From assembly GCA_002633025.1 (NCBI GenBank), contig NMRB01000092.1:537427-601426 (forward strand): a stretch of 64,000 nt of DNA, read 5' to 3'. Position numbers and translations under genes: made by a program. The notes under the pieces were generated by a model. That model worked only from the letters and a program-made list of their open reading frames with translations, did no database searches and was not told where the DNA came from. The first letter of the stretch is position 1; each line of letters begins with the position of its first letter. Shown one piece after another: positions 1-14,100 of the stretch. This DNA comes from Notospermus geniculatus (lineage: Eukaryota > Nemertea > Pilidiophora > Heteronemertea > Lineidae).

Positions 1-225
1 CACGTGTGATATAGTGTCGAATATTTCATACGATTGTTGAAAGCGACGAAGATAAGTCTTCTGCTACATGTACAATCTCGGTCATAAGTTATTAACCACG
101 TCACCCTGATTGTAGCCTACTATCCTCTGTGGGAGCACTCATAGGCCTACATGTCGAAAACTCTGAATACCTCAGGATGAGACAAACAATTAAAACGTAG
201 ACGCGGGAATTCTGCTCACGCATCC

Positions 226-663
226 GCTACCGCGGCCGAATCGGTTAATGTCGTCCTGGGTAATACAGAAATATACCTAGGTTTTAATGTCGTCGCACAA
301 AACTATACCCTGGGTATAGTTCGATCTACAAAGGTATACCCAGGATTGGATACAGCACCTGAAGACGAGATTGTTCTCGCAAATGTCACATGGCCACTAT
401 CATGACAAGTCGAAAAACATGTTTTGAATTCACGGATTTGTCACGAACATGCCGCCCAGGTATACGACAAAAGTACCAATCGCGTGCGGTCCTGTTGATC
501 ACGCGAGATCCGTTCCTAACTCGTACCTAGGCTGAAAACTACGGTACTGGGTATACTTTTGTAGATCGAACTATACCCAGGGTATAGTTTTGTGGGATGA
601 CATTGAACCTGGGTATATTTCTGTTATATCCAAGACGACCTTAACCGATGCGGCGCTACCGCG
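226..663. mobile_element. Inverted-repeat MITE with 9-bp target duplication (family 1)
   Basis: The element runs 235-654 (420 bp). Its two ends are inverted copies of about 110 bp, containing 'atcggttaa', 'cctgggta' and 'actataccctgggtatagtt'. The 9 bases gctaccgcg flank it exactly on both sides (226-234 and 655-663). No transposase is encoded. A 9-bp duplication fits Mutator-like (8-11 bp) or Merlin (8-9 bp) DNA transposons. A related element lies at 31988-32849. Confidence 0.8.
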
Positions 664-1330
664 TCACATCTGTGACTGCAAAGTAACATTGTTCACGCAA
701 AAGTTCCCCATTGAAACATGTGGGGACTTTTGTTTCCACAGCGGCCTCCGTCACGACTGTTAGAAAACAATAGATCTTTGGAATGATCGCTCTCCAGTCG
801 CCTGGCAATTCTCCGCAATCTAATTGGCTACTCGGACCATTATGACGACGATACTGATTTGCATATGATTAGGTTTTTACCACGTGTTCACTAATTACGG
901 GCGAACGTTTCTAGAGGTAGCCTAATTACGCCGTTTGCTTTGTTTCTGGTCGGCTGTTGTGAAAGTGGAGTCTTAAATCTACGTAATAACGTGAGCAGTT
1001 TGTGTCTTCATGTAACGTGTGACGAATGAATGACAAATTTGCTCGGACAACACAAATTTCGGCCTTGCTAGAGGGTATTCCCCGATCGTCAAAGAATAAG
1101 ACAAACCTTTTTGCGAATAACTCAACGTTGTTACGTAGATCAATTCGTTATGATCGATTTGAACCAGTCAGGAGGACAATACAGGCTGCAGGAAGTTCTA
1201 TGAACTCGTTCCCAAGTTGAATTTTTTGGGTAGTTTTCGGCGTCCAGCACTATTTTTAGACCGGAATCACTGTTTTCTTGAAGCTGCCGATAGAGGACAC
1301 GGTGGTGTGAATTCCTGTTCTGACAGTCGT
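664..1330. other. Stretch without recognised gene
   Basis: I find no convincing coding sequence or repeat here. The short open frames at 1026-1220 (+) and 1140-1448 (-) have no recognisable domain. It separates two inverted-repeat elements upstream of Wnt9 and may hold distal promoter sequence. Confidence 0.3.
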
Positions 1331-1796
1331 ACCGTGATCTAGTCTGGTTCCCTGACCTGCTGTATGGTGGCGCTGATTGATGGTGCGATACAGAGGTCAG
1401 GCAGGCGCCGAGTAAAATTGTCAGAATCCTGACAAAATCTGCAGTCACCGTGACGTCAGTAGGTCACGTGATTTCCGTACATCCGCCATCCAGCCGGTTG
1501 TGCAGCGTTTTCACCCTTCAATTTAGAAATTTTCTCTCTTGCGGTACATGTACAGGCTGATGCAGAGGCAAAGCTGATACTGGTACACCTAAAACACACA
1601 GAACACCCGGCATTTTGACAGTTTTCACACACGATGTACAACTCGTTTCAAGATACCCCGATATCCCATAATAATCAGCCCATGAGTAATGTTCTATTTT
1701 TAGATCAGCATTGACGCGGCACCTGCCTGACCTCTGTATCGCACCATCAGTCAGCGCCACCATACAGCAGGTCAGGGAACCAGACTAGCCGTGATC
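1331..1796. mobile_element. Inverted-repeat MITE beginning TAGTCTGGTTCCCTGACC (family 2)
   Basis: The element runs 1340-1787 (448 bp). It has about 60-bp inverted ends, starting tagtctggttccctgacc and closing with its complement. The 9 bases on the left (1331-1339, accgtgatc) and right (1788-1796, gccgtgatc) match at 8 of 9 positions, so a 9-bp target duplication is likely. A second copy with a perfect 9-bp duplication is at 32104-32580. No protein is encoded. Its right end is about 150 bp from the candidate Wnt9 TATA box. Confidence 0.8.
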
Positions 1797-1935
1797 CTCA
1801 TCGCTTCACCGATGTGTGTTTCACCGCCTGCAGCAAGGACGACCAACACTACTTTGTCCATGGCTGACTGAGATTCCCAAAGATATAAACCACCAGTTAA
1901 ATGGCCATGAATTATGATGGCTGACGTGCCGGGAG

Positions 1936-1942
1936 TATATAA
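1936..1942 (+). promoter_or_regulatory. Candidate TATA box of Wnt9
   Basis: TATATAA lies 73 bp upstream of the Wnt9 start codon at 2015. If used, transcription would start near 1966-1972, close to an out-of-frame upstream ATG at 1969 that overlaps the Wnt9 start. No other core promoter element was identified. Confidence 0.35.
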
Positions 1943-2014
1943 CTCTGTAAGCGCTTAGTTTGTCTACCATGTACCGTGTTAGTAAAATGAGACGGTTTAG
2001 TTGTACGAATCAAA

Positions 2015-2115
2015 ATGCCCATCCGTCGAAAAATAAAAGGATTAGTAATATTGCTTACTGGTATATTTTTAATCGGATTGCTGTCTTTCCCACCTGTTGC
2101 GGAAGGATATTTTGG
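2015..2115 (+). CDS. wnt9: Wnt9 exon 1: signal peptide
   Basis: ATG at 2015 opens a frame of 33 codons plus two bases. The first residues MPIRRKIKGLVILL lead into a hydrophobic core (LLTGIFLIGLLSF) and a likely cleavage region before EGYFG, which is a signal peptide. The donor is GG|gtaggt (intron from 2116), phase 2. Joined to exon 2 it gives YFG-LT, the same residues I recall at this junction in vertebrate Wnt9. The reading frame is short and overlapped by a longer open frame in another phase, so it is easily missed. Confidence 0.85.
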
Positions 2116-5100
2116 GTAGGTGCCTTGTCTTTTTCCCAATTTGGAAAATTTGTTCATCAGTAGGCCCTATTCCTTAGCGAAGCAATAATATTTATTCCAG
2201 GTATTCGGCATTTCTGAATTTACTAAGGCCAGATAAAAAAATTAATTGTTTAGCGTCCGGGCACTTTAGCTTTTCAGGGTCGGGAGGGAGGTTTTTATTT
2301 TTATTTTTAGTAGCTTTTAGCTGAAAAGATAGGTCAAAAACAAATATTTTTTTTTAATTTTTCAGATTTTAGAGTAGGCAATTTTTAATGGAAAATGCAT
2401 TACAAAAAAATCAGGATCTTGGCATTTTTCAGGTCGGGAGGGGACGCTAAACAAGATTTTTTATGTAGCCTAATCAGATGACTGGCAAATTACTCGTCGT
2501 ATTAACACAAACACATTTAGTTGTATGAAACTTCTCAGCTTCATTACTGGTATACTATGGGCCGATTTTTTAAACGATGGCTAAGATAACCATCGGGTTT
2601 CATTAACCCTCAGTTGACAAACCGTTTGTTAATCGAAGTGGATTTTTCGATTTTATGAATCGCTGATAGCTAAAAATTCTAAAAGTCAAAGGGCCGTATT
2701 TACGAAGTGCGATTAGGCCAACACGCGTGTAAATTCATAGTTATTCAGGTTAAGGGCCTAGAAAACCATTGTGTTGCTACCTTGTACGCTGCTTGATCGG
2801 CGGCGTTTACCCACAGGATAACCACACGCGGTTAACATTTCTGCGTTCACGTGGAGGAGGAGCGAAGAAAAGAGCTGAATGACTCTAAACAAGGCCTGTA
2901 GGTTGTTCAAATTTTCTTTTGTCCTCCTGCAGCTAGACAAAGGAAAGTTAACCACGGGTGATTATCCTGCGGTAAACGCTGCCGATCAAGCAGCGTACAT
3001 GGTAGCAAAACAATAGTTTTCTAGGCCCTTAACCTGAATACCTATGAATTTACACGCGTGTTGACCTAATCGCAAATACGACCCAAAATATTTACTTTGG
3101 ATAATTGACGGTTTGTCAGAAAAGCCGATGGTTAAACCGAGGTTTACCTTAACTATCGTTTAAAAAATCGGCCCTATGTCTGTTCCGACGATGCACTTGG
3201 TGCTATCGGATACGAAGAATGTTGCTGCAGGAGGGCAAAAGAAAAATTTGAACAACCTACAGGCCTTGTTTAGAGTCATTCAACTCTTTTCTTCGATCCT
3301 CCTGCACGTAAACGCAGGGATGTTAACCGCGTGTGGTTATCCTGTGGGTAAACGCTGCCGATCAAGCAGCGTACAAGGGAGCAACACAATGGGCCAAATT
3401 CATATTCATATATAGGGGGCCGTATTCACCAAGGGTGATCATCGCGCGATTAAGACTTAGACGCGTGTAACTTCACTAAATACACACACTTCCACCATGC
3501 TTTTGAAGAAGGTACACGCGTCTAAGTCTTAATCGCGCGATGATCACCCTTCCTTGGTGAATTCGGCCCAGGGTGTTTAAGACTTAGACGCGTGTAACTT
3601 CGTCAAATGCATGGTGGAAGTGTGTGTGCATTTAGTGAAGTTACACGCGTCTACGTCTTAAACACCCTTTATGAATATGGCCCAATGGTTTTCTAGGCCC
3701 TTAACCTGAATAACTATGGGCCGAATTCACCAAGGGTGATCATCGCGCGATTAAGACTTAGACGCGTGTACCTTCTTCAAAAGCATGGTGGAAGTGTGTG
3801 CATTTACTAAAGTTACACGCGTCTAAGTCTTAATCGCGCGATGATCACCCTTGGTGAATACGGCCCTATGAATTTACACGCGTGTTGGCCTAATCGCGCT
3901 TCGTAAATACGGTCCATACGGTTTACCCATTAAGGACGGATGCAGATTCTAATAGGCGTGGCATGAAGTTGGGAGACCAGACCCTTTTGAGACCCTCTAT
4001 CTTAAATCTCCAATAAGGTTCCATGATTGTTTTCACTGCTCTGTGTTGTCTACCTACCGGGTGGGCCAAAAAATCTTCATCGAACTTCAAATCTTGATTT
4101 CTCAACAACCATCCATCATAATTCAATGCAATTTGGTACCGCATCATTTAAATATGTTTTGTTTAGCGTATGAAATTTTTGCATTGATACCAATGGTATT
4201 AGGACCGTATCACTCAATGGAAATATCACTGTAAAAAATGTGATTCCGAAATCCAATAAGATAAGACGTTCTCACTCAGCTGCTTTTTGAACAGGCGAGC
4301 ACTACCATTCCAACTACTAATTTCCTCAAACTTTTCTCGAGGGTGGGAAGTGCCAACTGAACAAGTAGGCCTATAGTGTGGCAAAATCCCTTTCCAACAA
4401 TGTCGGTCCCAGTGACAGAGCCAATTCGAAAGTATTATTGCTCCATTTTTGAACAAAATGCCTCCAGATTCGCGGTTAACTTGTCTAAAATTTAATTTTC
4501 TTTCATTTGCACGTGGTTTTAGCTCAAACAGACCAGTAGTAACTGAGTTATGAGCAAAAATACAGCGATACCCAGATATCTCGTTCTTGGCCGTGAAAGA
4601 CTTATAAATCATGTTTTTCGCTTGGATCGCATCAATAGGCTACGAAAAGATTCTCTAGCGTCCAATGGAAATACCTAGTTAGTCACATTTGTGGAAAAAA
4701 TGAGTTAAGGCCAAATTCGTACTTAATAGGTATTGTTTCATCATAATAAACAGTTTTTGTTTGCAAAATGTTCGCCAAAGCCTCGGAAAGACAGTGGTGC
4801 ACTTACTCGGTTTTTACGTCTAGGTCATCAGAATTGTGACTTACTACGTTTTTACCTTTGCAAATTCAGCATGAAATCAGAGGTAAAACATAGCAAATTG
4901 CATTTAATCCTGTTGTATGACATATTTTAATTAGAAGTGTTTTCTACAACAAAACTCTTCCAAGTTGTCGCTCCACATAAACCCATTTTTCTCGAAAACA
5001 ACAAAATGTCACATACTAGGTATTTCCATTGGACGCTATAGCTGCAGTATCAAAGATATCTGAATATCTTTGAATATCAATAGGGTACGAATAGCTGGTA

Positions 5101-8100
5101 CGAATAGGGTAGGAATAGCTGCAGTATCAAAGATATCAAAGATAGGACATTGGTAATAGAAAACTTACTAAGATTTTTCTTGTAAGAATCTCATCAGAAA
5201 AATCTGACTAAGATTTTTCTTATTAAGATCTTAGCAAGAAATAGCTAAGGTATTTACCAAGAAAATTATAAGATTATTAGTAAGATTCAGAAACCGACTT
5301 CGGAAGACAAGGTTGATTGGTGACTTACATCAAACACACGATAATTAATGAGGCTGGCTTGAAGTTTGAACCAAATATTTCGTACTCTTTATCTAGCCGG
5401 GTCGGTGAATAGCCACTTTCAATACAATTTCAATACAGTTACTTTGTCAGTCCAAAGGTGCTGACACCTTTGAACTCACAAATTAATTGCACAATAAAAA
5501 CACTATGCACAGTTGATAATTACCATTTGATTACCCCAAACCAAAACTCCCATTTTTGCGATGCCACCCAGGAAGAAGTAATTTTAAAATCCAAAACCGT
5601 GTCGGCCTAATCTTTTTGCAAACCACAACAAAAATAACTGAATTGAATTATGATATCTAGTCAGTAATCAATGATCATCATATTTTCGCGGCAGGATATT
5701 TTTGCGAGTTTATCCCTCTTGCCACATTCGCGAAAATTTCCTACACGCGAATATTCCCTGTTTCACGGTATATTTGCAGCCAATGAGGAACCTGCGAAAC
5801 TAAAAATCCAGATGGCAGTACCAGTACAAAAGGTCTATGTGCAATGCATTTTCAATTAAAAATTAAATTTTGTTAATCTTCTTCATAAAACTCATCAAAA
5901 TAGAATTAAGGACCAATAAAATGACATTTTTGGTGCTAATTTCCCGTGCAGAGTGATTCAGGGATGAAATATTCAATAATCACTGACTTGGCAAAAGGAC
6001 TTCTCATTTCAACCATGGTCCACGTGCCTGCAGGGCCCCCTATTTGCAGGGCTTGTTTTGCAGGTTCCTCAATAATGTGTGAAATAAAAGGGCAGACAAA
6101 TGCATGCAATTTTGTCTACCTTTTTCTTTTCAGGCTAACATCCCGGAAGGGTTTGTTTTTCCTGCAGAATGAAATTACTGGCGCCAGTCCCGGGAGGACC
6201 AACAGCGCAAAACTTGGCCCTTGCAAATATCTATGTTTACGCGGGAAGCAACGACGATTGTGTAGACGCGAGCCAGGAATAGGTCAGACGCTATTAGAGG
6301 CTGTACGATTATCGGCATGGGCCTGCCGGGACCAGTTTCGATATGAGCGATGGAATTGCTCAGTTGGAAAACATAGACTGAATATACTCAAACGAGGTGA
6401 GACAAACATTTTCTTTATCTTGATATACACTGTTAGAAATAACAGAGGGTTTTACAGAATATCTGTGCAGCAGAGTCCCCAGGACCGGATCTGTAAAATT
6501 ACAGACTTAAATAAATGTTAACAGAGACTTGACTGGAGGCTGACCAAATTATATTTTCATACTGCTCTGAGAAGGCATCATAATGGGATGTCCAATGGAG
6601 TCCAACCAATACAGGAAAACATGAATCATACCATATGTAAATTTACAGAAAGTGCTGAGGACTCTACTGCAGGCAATTTCTGTAAAATTACTACAAAATT
6701 ACTATTGTAAAATTAATAATTTCTAACAGTGAGCGTCAAAGAAACGCAAACAACAAGAATATATGTGACCCGATGTAACATCTACAAGTGTTCCCCATCT
6801 GTGAGTGTTCCCCTGCTATAGTCTGACGGAATAAGCAGAGATTTGACAACGGGGACACACAGAGAAACATTTCGATCTCTCTGCCAGCGTTTCCCAAGGG
6901 GGACACGCTGACCCACAGAAACACTGGCAGATATAACACCGGTGTAATAGAACAGACTGTCCTATGCGCAGGATGCCCGACCGGGCATTCTGTACTTGAA
7001 ATTTCTGTTAATAATAAAAGGAGTCGTCCTCCAGAAATTTTGCAAATTTTCGACCCAACCGGGGTCTTCTTCAGGCTGGCACTTTCAAGTCGAGCTACCA
7101 GAAGTGTAATGAGCTGGATCCCAACATTATAAGTTGTAATGTTGGGATCCAGCTCATTTTTGTCACTAATGAATGGCGTTTTCCGTGGAATGCGTCCATG
7201 TAGCCCTTCGTCGTTCAAGCGGTTACGAACTGTCTGTGGGCATAAAGTGTATTCCAACCTGCGCAGCTATTTTCCTGGCCGGAAGTTGACGATTTTTCAT
7301 TGCCAACTGCTTTATCCGTCCCCGCGACCATTCGTCTTTTTCGTCCTTCCACGACCAACGGCATTGCTGACCATGCCTTTTTTCTTGAACTTGTCAGCGA
7401 TGTAGTGTACCGTACTTCTCGCTAAATCCAGTCTGGAAGCAAATTTCCTCACCGAAAATCCCTCATTATGGAACGCTATCACGCCCTCAATTGAACAACT
7501 GAAATAATTTCAGTTGTTTTCACCATTTTGTCTCATCACATCACTTGCAGCTACATGTACTTGACTCTAGCCCTTCAGAGTAAAGTATGAACTGTGACAA
7601 GGACCCAACCCTTATTACATAACATGGGGAGCACTCAACTATGTTACCATAATCTATTGGTCACTGGGATATGATCCATTTCATTTTCGATGATTTCCAA
7701 AACATGAATTAGACATGTAATCTGACCGATAAATATTTGTCATTGGAAGTGTCCAAATAATTTTTGGGCGACAAAAGTGCTATTATTGCGCCATATTACA
7801 TAATAGTAATTAGGAATAAGAAATACATGTTTACACATTGTGAGGTTTTGGAAGGGGTAACTTGAGATCTTCGTCAATAATTTCATATTTTAGAGGCATA
7901 GTGACATGGCTTAGAGGGTGTACGCTGTGGAGTTTAGTTGCACTCCAACTTCATATATGGCCGCTAGGTGGCCGTCTCTGATATTGGGGTGGGGTTGGGG
8001 GGGGGGGCATCACTTAGGGGTGGGGCCATCACTCTTTGTTTTTGTCTCTGAACCTGCTCGTACTGATTTCCAAACGACATATTTTCTTGATAACCATTAA

Positions 8101-11100
8101 AAATGTAAAGAACATTTCGTATTCTACTTGTCTCTCTTTTCCCTTGTTTCAACCTCTTGAATTGGCTAGTCATAGTCAGCTGAGCGCAAGGCCCATGGGC
8201 CTCTTGTTATCATCTAGTGTATGCTTCGAAATTAAGTACACGAAGATACTTGTCTCCGTATGAATAAACTATAGCATATGCTTTTTACTCGGCAGGAAAT
8301 TCTTCGAATTTTCAAGGTTGCCCTAGACATAGATTGAAAATTTGGCATGTATCAGTGACAAAAGTATCCGTTCCCCACTGTTTTATCACATCTGCCTTGC
8401 CCTTCACCTTAGTCTTCATGTTATTTACCTTTCTGGTCAAATGTTTTACATCTAAAGCCGCCACACACGAGAGCTATCTGCTGAGCAAAATTTATTCCTG
8501 ACTTGCAAGCCAATACTGGTTTTTATTCATATGGCCCGATATTTTTTGGCAGAAAATAACAAGCAGCAACATTGTCGCCATGAAATAAAATACTTCTGAA
8601 GTTGCAAAAAGTTTGGTTTCAGCACGAATCTTTTCTGTTTCTCCTTACTCCTCTCCTTTTGGTGATATGGTGGGCTATATGGTTGTAAAAGAACTGTAAT
8701 ATGTCATGTCGTACGTTTACTGCGAACTCCCAGCACTTGGACCGTGTCGTATTTACATTGATTTAGTGCAAATTGCTGACGTGTATAGCACCCAAGTCGT
8801 TCATGCAATCAAAAGTTCATAATGTGTTTCCCAAGATGTAATAAGAGAGTTGAACATCGTCTTGGCCGGTGTCACAGTGGCTACTAAATCTGTCTGAAGT
8901 TGGTAGTGGATATGCATTTTTTATTTACTCCAAACGTAGCCAAGGCGGCTTCGACTTATTCTAATCGATGATAAGAGGCATGCTTGCAGCCCTAGATTTC
9001 CTAGTTTTCCTTCCTTATTTTCCCTACAGTTTTGTTCATATTAGCCCATTTTCCTTAAAAATCCCTAGTTTTTTATTTTTCTGGTATTGGTTCCGACCTG
9101 ACGCGTCCCTGATAACGTGGATTGAGTTGCACGGCTTTCAACATCTGATGATGACATCTTCTGATCCCGACCACTCGGTTAGAATGCCAGTATGCAACAG
9201 AGAGGTGTCATCTTCTGACATGTCTGGTGTCAGGTGCCATGCCTTCCTACACTACAGGGTGGGCCAAAAAGCGCAACATGGGGAGCCCAATTTTGGTCTG
9301 GAGACCAGGTTGTATGATGTCCATTTCAAACCCAGTAATAACCTGATAACAAGTAGGTCAGGGTAAGATTAGTCATGAATAGGCCTGGGCCTTCCAAAAG
9401 ACCGAGTGTCCTTTTCAAACTTTTACCAAGCCTATTTTGGATGATGCAATGAATGACAACTGCCCTGTTGGGTAAATAGTGTGGTAGCCCTATTTTATTT
9501 GTTGTCACTTGTGGGCAAAGTAAGATTGACTGATTGGCTCTCATGCATTCACAGATAAAAGGTGAATTGATTCATGACAGTTTTTGAACTTGAAATAGAC
9601 ATGCGTCAGGCCACAACTGGGCCAGTGCCCGCATTCCATTTTTGAATGAAATACCATACCCTGTAATAGGGATTATTGGGCTCATAATGGCCTGGTCACT
9701 TTAAAGTAAAACCTGGTCCCCTTGGCGATTTCAAAGGTGGACGTTGCGTTTTTTTGGCCCACCCTGTAGTATCCAAAACTATAGAGCACAAAAGACGACA
9801 CACAAAATGATATTCTGTTATTATATCCTTCCTACACTGAGAGTTAAGGGTCAAATTGAAATGTTTAATATAGTCCGGCAACATCTTAGCGCGACCCATT
9901 GGAATGCGGAAGTCATGTAATGTGGCAGAGCTTTGCGGTTTTAATCATGCCTGTCAATCATTTTGTGGTCGTTCCCCAATTGTTCGCGCTGTGCACCGGT
10001 TATTCAAGAGTCGCGTGTGATTAAAGGTCCGTAGAAAATCCAACTATCAATTTCCTAACTTCCACATTCCTTTGGGTCGTGCTAAGATGTTGCCGGAATA
10101 TACCGGTATCTGGTCAGGCCAGGGGTCCAGACCCCCCCCCCCTGCTCTCGACCATCAACGACATTTTTAATGTAGATTTTTCTCAGAAACCTCAAATTTT
10201 GACAGATAACCGCAAATAAAGACGTTGTTGTAGTCATATTCTCTAGTCGTTGTGATGATCTGTAGTCGTAGCTAAGAAAGACGACAGATGGCGCTGCAAA
10301 ATAAACACATCGTTAGTCGTCTATTCTCTAGTCGTTCTGGTGATCTCGAGTCGTAGCTAAGAAAGACGACAGGTGGCGCTGCAGTCGTTCACAATGATCT
10401 CGAGTCATAGCTAAGAAAGACGTAAGGTGGCGCTATATCGCTCATAACACTTCGGGTATTTTCGTCATTCTTCGCTAACACGAGTATATATTATGACATG
10501 TTTGATGTAAAAATATTGAGAAGAATTTATTTAAGTTTTTGTAGTCATTATGATGATCTTGAGACACATCTGGCTAGTTTTTGTCAGCAATAAGTGTTTG
10601 TTTTTGTTATGGAAGTGGCTATTTATCAAGCCTGGCTCCCAAACAGTACCGGTACGTTAAATTTGGCTTAAACGTCGAACTGCCCTCATTGTCCGGCATC
10701 AGGTGGTAAATACCCTCCCACTGTATTGGTTACCACAATGCAAAGATGTGAGGACTATAATTCCGAGGCCGAGGGTTCGATCCCCGTGTAGTGATGATAA
10801 TTGCTTACCTTTTTTCTTGTTTTTCCTTTTCTCAGAAAATAAATTATTCATTTTTCCAAATTTCTACATAGAACAACTGGTTAACTAATTTGACACTGAT
10901 AAAATCGTCTACAGAATCGTTGCATCATACTGGGCACACCCTGGTGTTCGGACTCGTTGTCAAACTCTGACCCACAAACCCCAGGGGAGGTAGCTTGTGA
11001 CTGAGGAAAACCGACACGCGACATATAGGTGTCTACGGTTTGGGTCATCACAAAGGCTGAAAAAACGAGGAGAAATTAGGATAATTCACCCCCCGGATAA

Positions 11101-14100
11101 CTCTCCCCTGGGTAATTTGCCCGTAGGATAATTAGTCTTCTTGATAGTAAGGTAGTCTCGCTTGGCCAGACGCTACGTGCTCACCCTTCGGTAAGTCACA
11201 CTCCGCGTCTGGCTCTTTTAGAGATTAACAGTCGTGAAGACCGCGTGGTGGCAGCACGGGTCCTTGGGTTTTCCCAACCTCGTTCGCTTTCTGACAATAT
11301 GGCGAGTGGTCCAAGGTTGTCGAGGTTGGGTTTTCCTTGAAGTTTATTCCACGGGAATTATGAGTGAGAAAGCATGGTGATTGGCTGGAGCCCAGTGGAG
11401 TGCCATCTAGTGGTGTTCACGGCTTTTGAGCCCCAAAAGTGCCAGTGTGTAGGAGACCGGGACGTCGGATACACACTGGGGCCGAGTGTAATAGTAAGGT
11501 TGCCTGTCTAATTTTCTTATCTTTTTATCACTTTTCTCCTCCTTTTTATCACTTTTCAGGGTATAAAGAGACTGCGTTTCTATATGCTGTATCATCGGCA
11601 GGACTCGTCCACGCGTTTGCCCGGGCCTGCAGCAGCGGCGTCTTGGACCGATGCACATGCGGAAAAACAAAGAACATTAAGCGGACGTGGCAATTGGGAG
11701 GATGTGGTGATAATATCAAATTTGGAACAAAGTTCAGCCGAAGGTTTCTCAAAGCTCGGGATACTGATGCCAAGTTCGAAGACTTCAGAGCAAAGGTTGA
11801 TGAGCATAACACTAAGGTTGGCCTCAGAGTAAGTCGGAATTGTATTGCATGAGAATAGAGAGGTTGCGCAGCTTTCCAACTCCGACTCCGGCTTCAACTA
11901 CGAGAATGAATTTCAGTCCGCTGTAGACATCCTTGATAAATCGTTTGATGTGACAGAAATCGTAAAATGCCATAATTTGTTGGTAGAATAATTTTGACTC
12001 GTAATCGGAAGTCCACGTAAAGCCTAGGTCACACTGTGGCGACTTTGGAGGGCGAATCCCCGCGAATTAGAATGAAATGGACCATGGACCATGTGCTCAC
12101 ACCTTTGGACATAATGTTATAATGACAGAGCGAGGTATGTTCATGGTCCATCGACCATTTCGTTTTAGTTCGCGGTGATTCGCCCGCCTAAGTCGCCACA
12201 CTGTGACCTAGGCTTAAATCGCAAAAATTATAGTCGTGTTTCAAATCGTAACGACTTGGATTACGACCTCAATATTCATTATTTATCCGCACTTCCGATT
12301 TATAATGCCAAATTTTTCTGCCTTCAAATTATGGTGTTTGACGAATTGAAAATTTCTATCAAATCGATTTTATCAAGGATGTCCATAGCGGACTGCAATT
12401 CATTCTCGTAGTTGAAGTCGGAGTCGTAGTCGGGCCGCTGCGCAACCTCTCTATTGTCTCTCTCGAGAATGCACGATGCGGATTACGGTCGGCTGCCGAT
12501 ACCTGCATACGAAGTTCTGGTGCCAGTTCATTCCCCATCAAAACATAGTAGTCGGTCGTTCATTTGGAGAAAAGTCCCGACGTCAGGGCCTGCGCACCTT
12601 CACCTAATTCGAGGCGACCCATCCCAGCAAAAATGAAGCATGAACCTTATGGTTGAACCATGAACTGCGGCCAAATAACCGTGAAGTTCATAGTAAAACT
12701 ATGAAGTTCATAGTAAAACTATGAACTTTTATGGTTGAACCATAAAGTTCTTGGTTCATTTTTTCCTGGGATATGCTTCCACTTGCAACAACGATGTGAG
12801 TGAGGATATTCCGCCAGTCATTTTTTCGCCAGTCACAAGTCATTTTTCTGCCAGTCATTTCAAAAATTATAGAAATTTGCCTTAAACATACCAGTTTTGT
12901 GGACTGTAGTCTGGATGAGTATGTTTTTTTCACGATTTTATAATGTACATGTATTAGGGGTGGATTTGCACCTGCCCGGTCACGTGATATTTGCTGATAT
13001 CTTGGCGAGATTTGACATACAAATTTGATAATATGAGATAAGTCGGAACCCGGTAAAGGTAGAAGCCTAAAACCTTCATCTATACCGTGGTTATCAAGAA
13101 TGACCTTTCAGATTACGCAATGGCCTGGAAGGTCAGACGTCAAGGTCAAACAGATCTACAATGCAAGTCTGCTCAGAATTTCAGGAGAAAACTAGTTCGA
13201 AGCCTGTATTAACCATCTCCTTTACGTTTAATCAAGAACGCCTGTTCCAATTAGGCAACACTTCTCAAGGTCAGAGGTCAAGGTCATTGTCTTCAAGATC
13301 GGAAACCATTGACATCGCTCCGATGTCCTTTTCTTGTTATCCTTGGTTCTGCTCCGACCATTACTATCATTACCTTGCCTTACTTTTTCAAAATACTTAT
13401 TTGCCAAGCCATACATGTAGGACCGTATTCAAAAAGGGTCATCATCGCGCGATTAGGACTTAGACGCGTGTAACTTCACTAAATGTACACACTTTCACCC
13501 TGCATTTGGAGAAGTTACACGCGTCTAAAGCCGAGAGCAGATCGACCTTGCGACTGGAAGCAACTACGGCAACGGTGGGCGACTGGCTGGAAACAGCAGC
13601 AACTGATCAGTTGCTCAACAGGTCGATGTGCGCACCCCGGCAACGCTATTGCCGACCGTTGCCGCTAGTTCCAGCCAGTTGCTCATGTTCTACTCGTTTT
13701 CCAGTTCTCTTCAGTCGCTGTCGATGTGCGCGCTCCGGATTGAAGACAGGATTGTGCCTCTTGTTGCCGCAATGACCAGTCGTAGTCGATGTGCGCGGTC
13801 GATCTGCACTCGGCTTTAGTCTTAAACACCCTTTTTAGCTCACCTCTGTGAGGTGAGCTTCTCCCATGGTGTGTCGTCCGTCGTCGTCCGTCGTCGTCGT
13901 CGTCGTCCGTCGTCGTTAACAGGGGTGGCACGTTTCTAAACCGCTTGGGCTACAAACTTGAAATTTGGTGTACAGGTGCCCTATGGTAAAAACTATCTCT
14001 GGACCGAAACTTAGCGCTGCTGCTTGTACACTCTGGCCTGTAGGGGGCGCTTTGTGAAAACCTTCTTTCGGCCGTATCTCCTGAACGCGGTTAGCTAGAA

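Noticed and set aside
6168-6396. Alternative acceptor at 6167 for Wnt9 exon 2
   Set aside because: The signal is good, but it breaks the frame with exon 1. The acceptor at 6133 gives matching phase and the expected YFG-LT junction.
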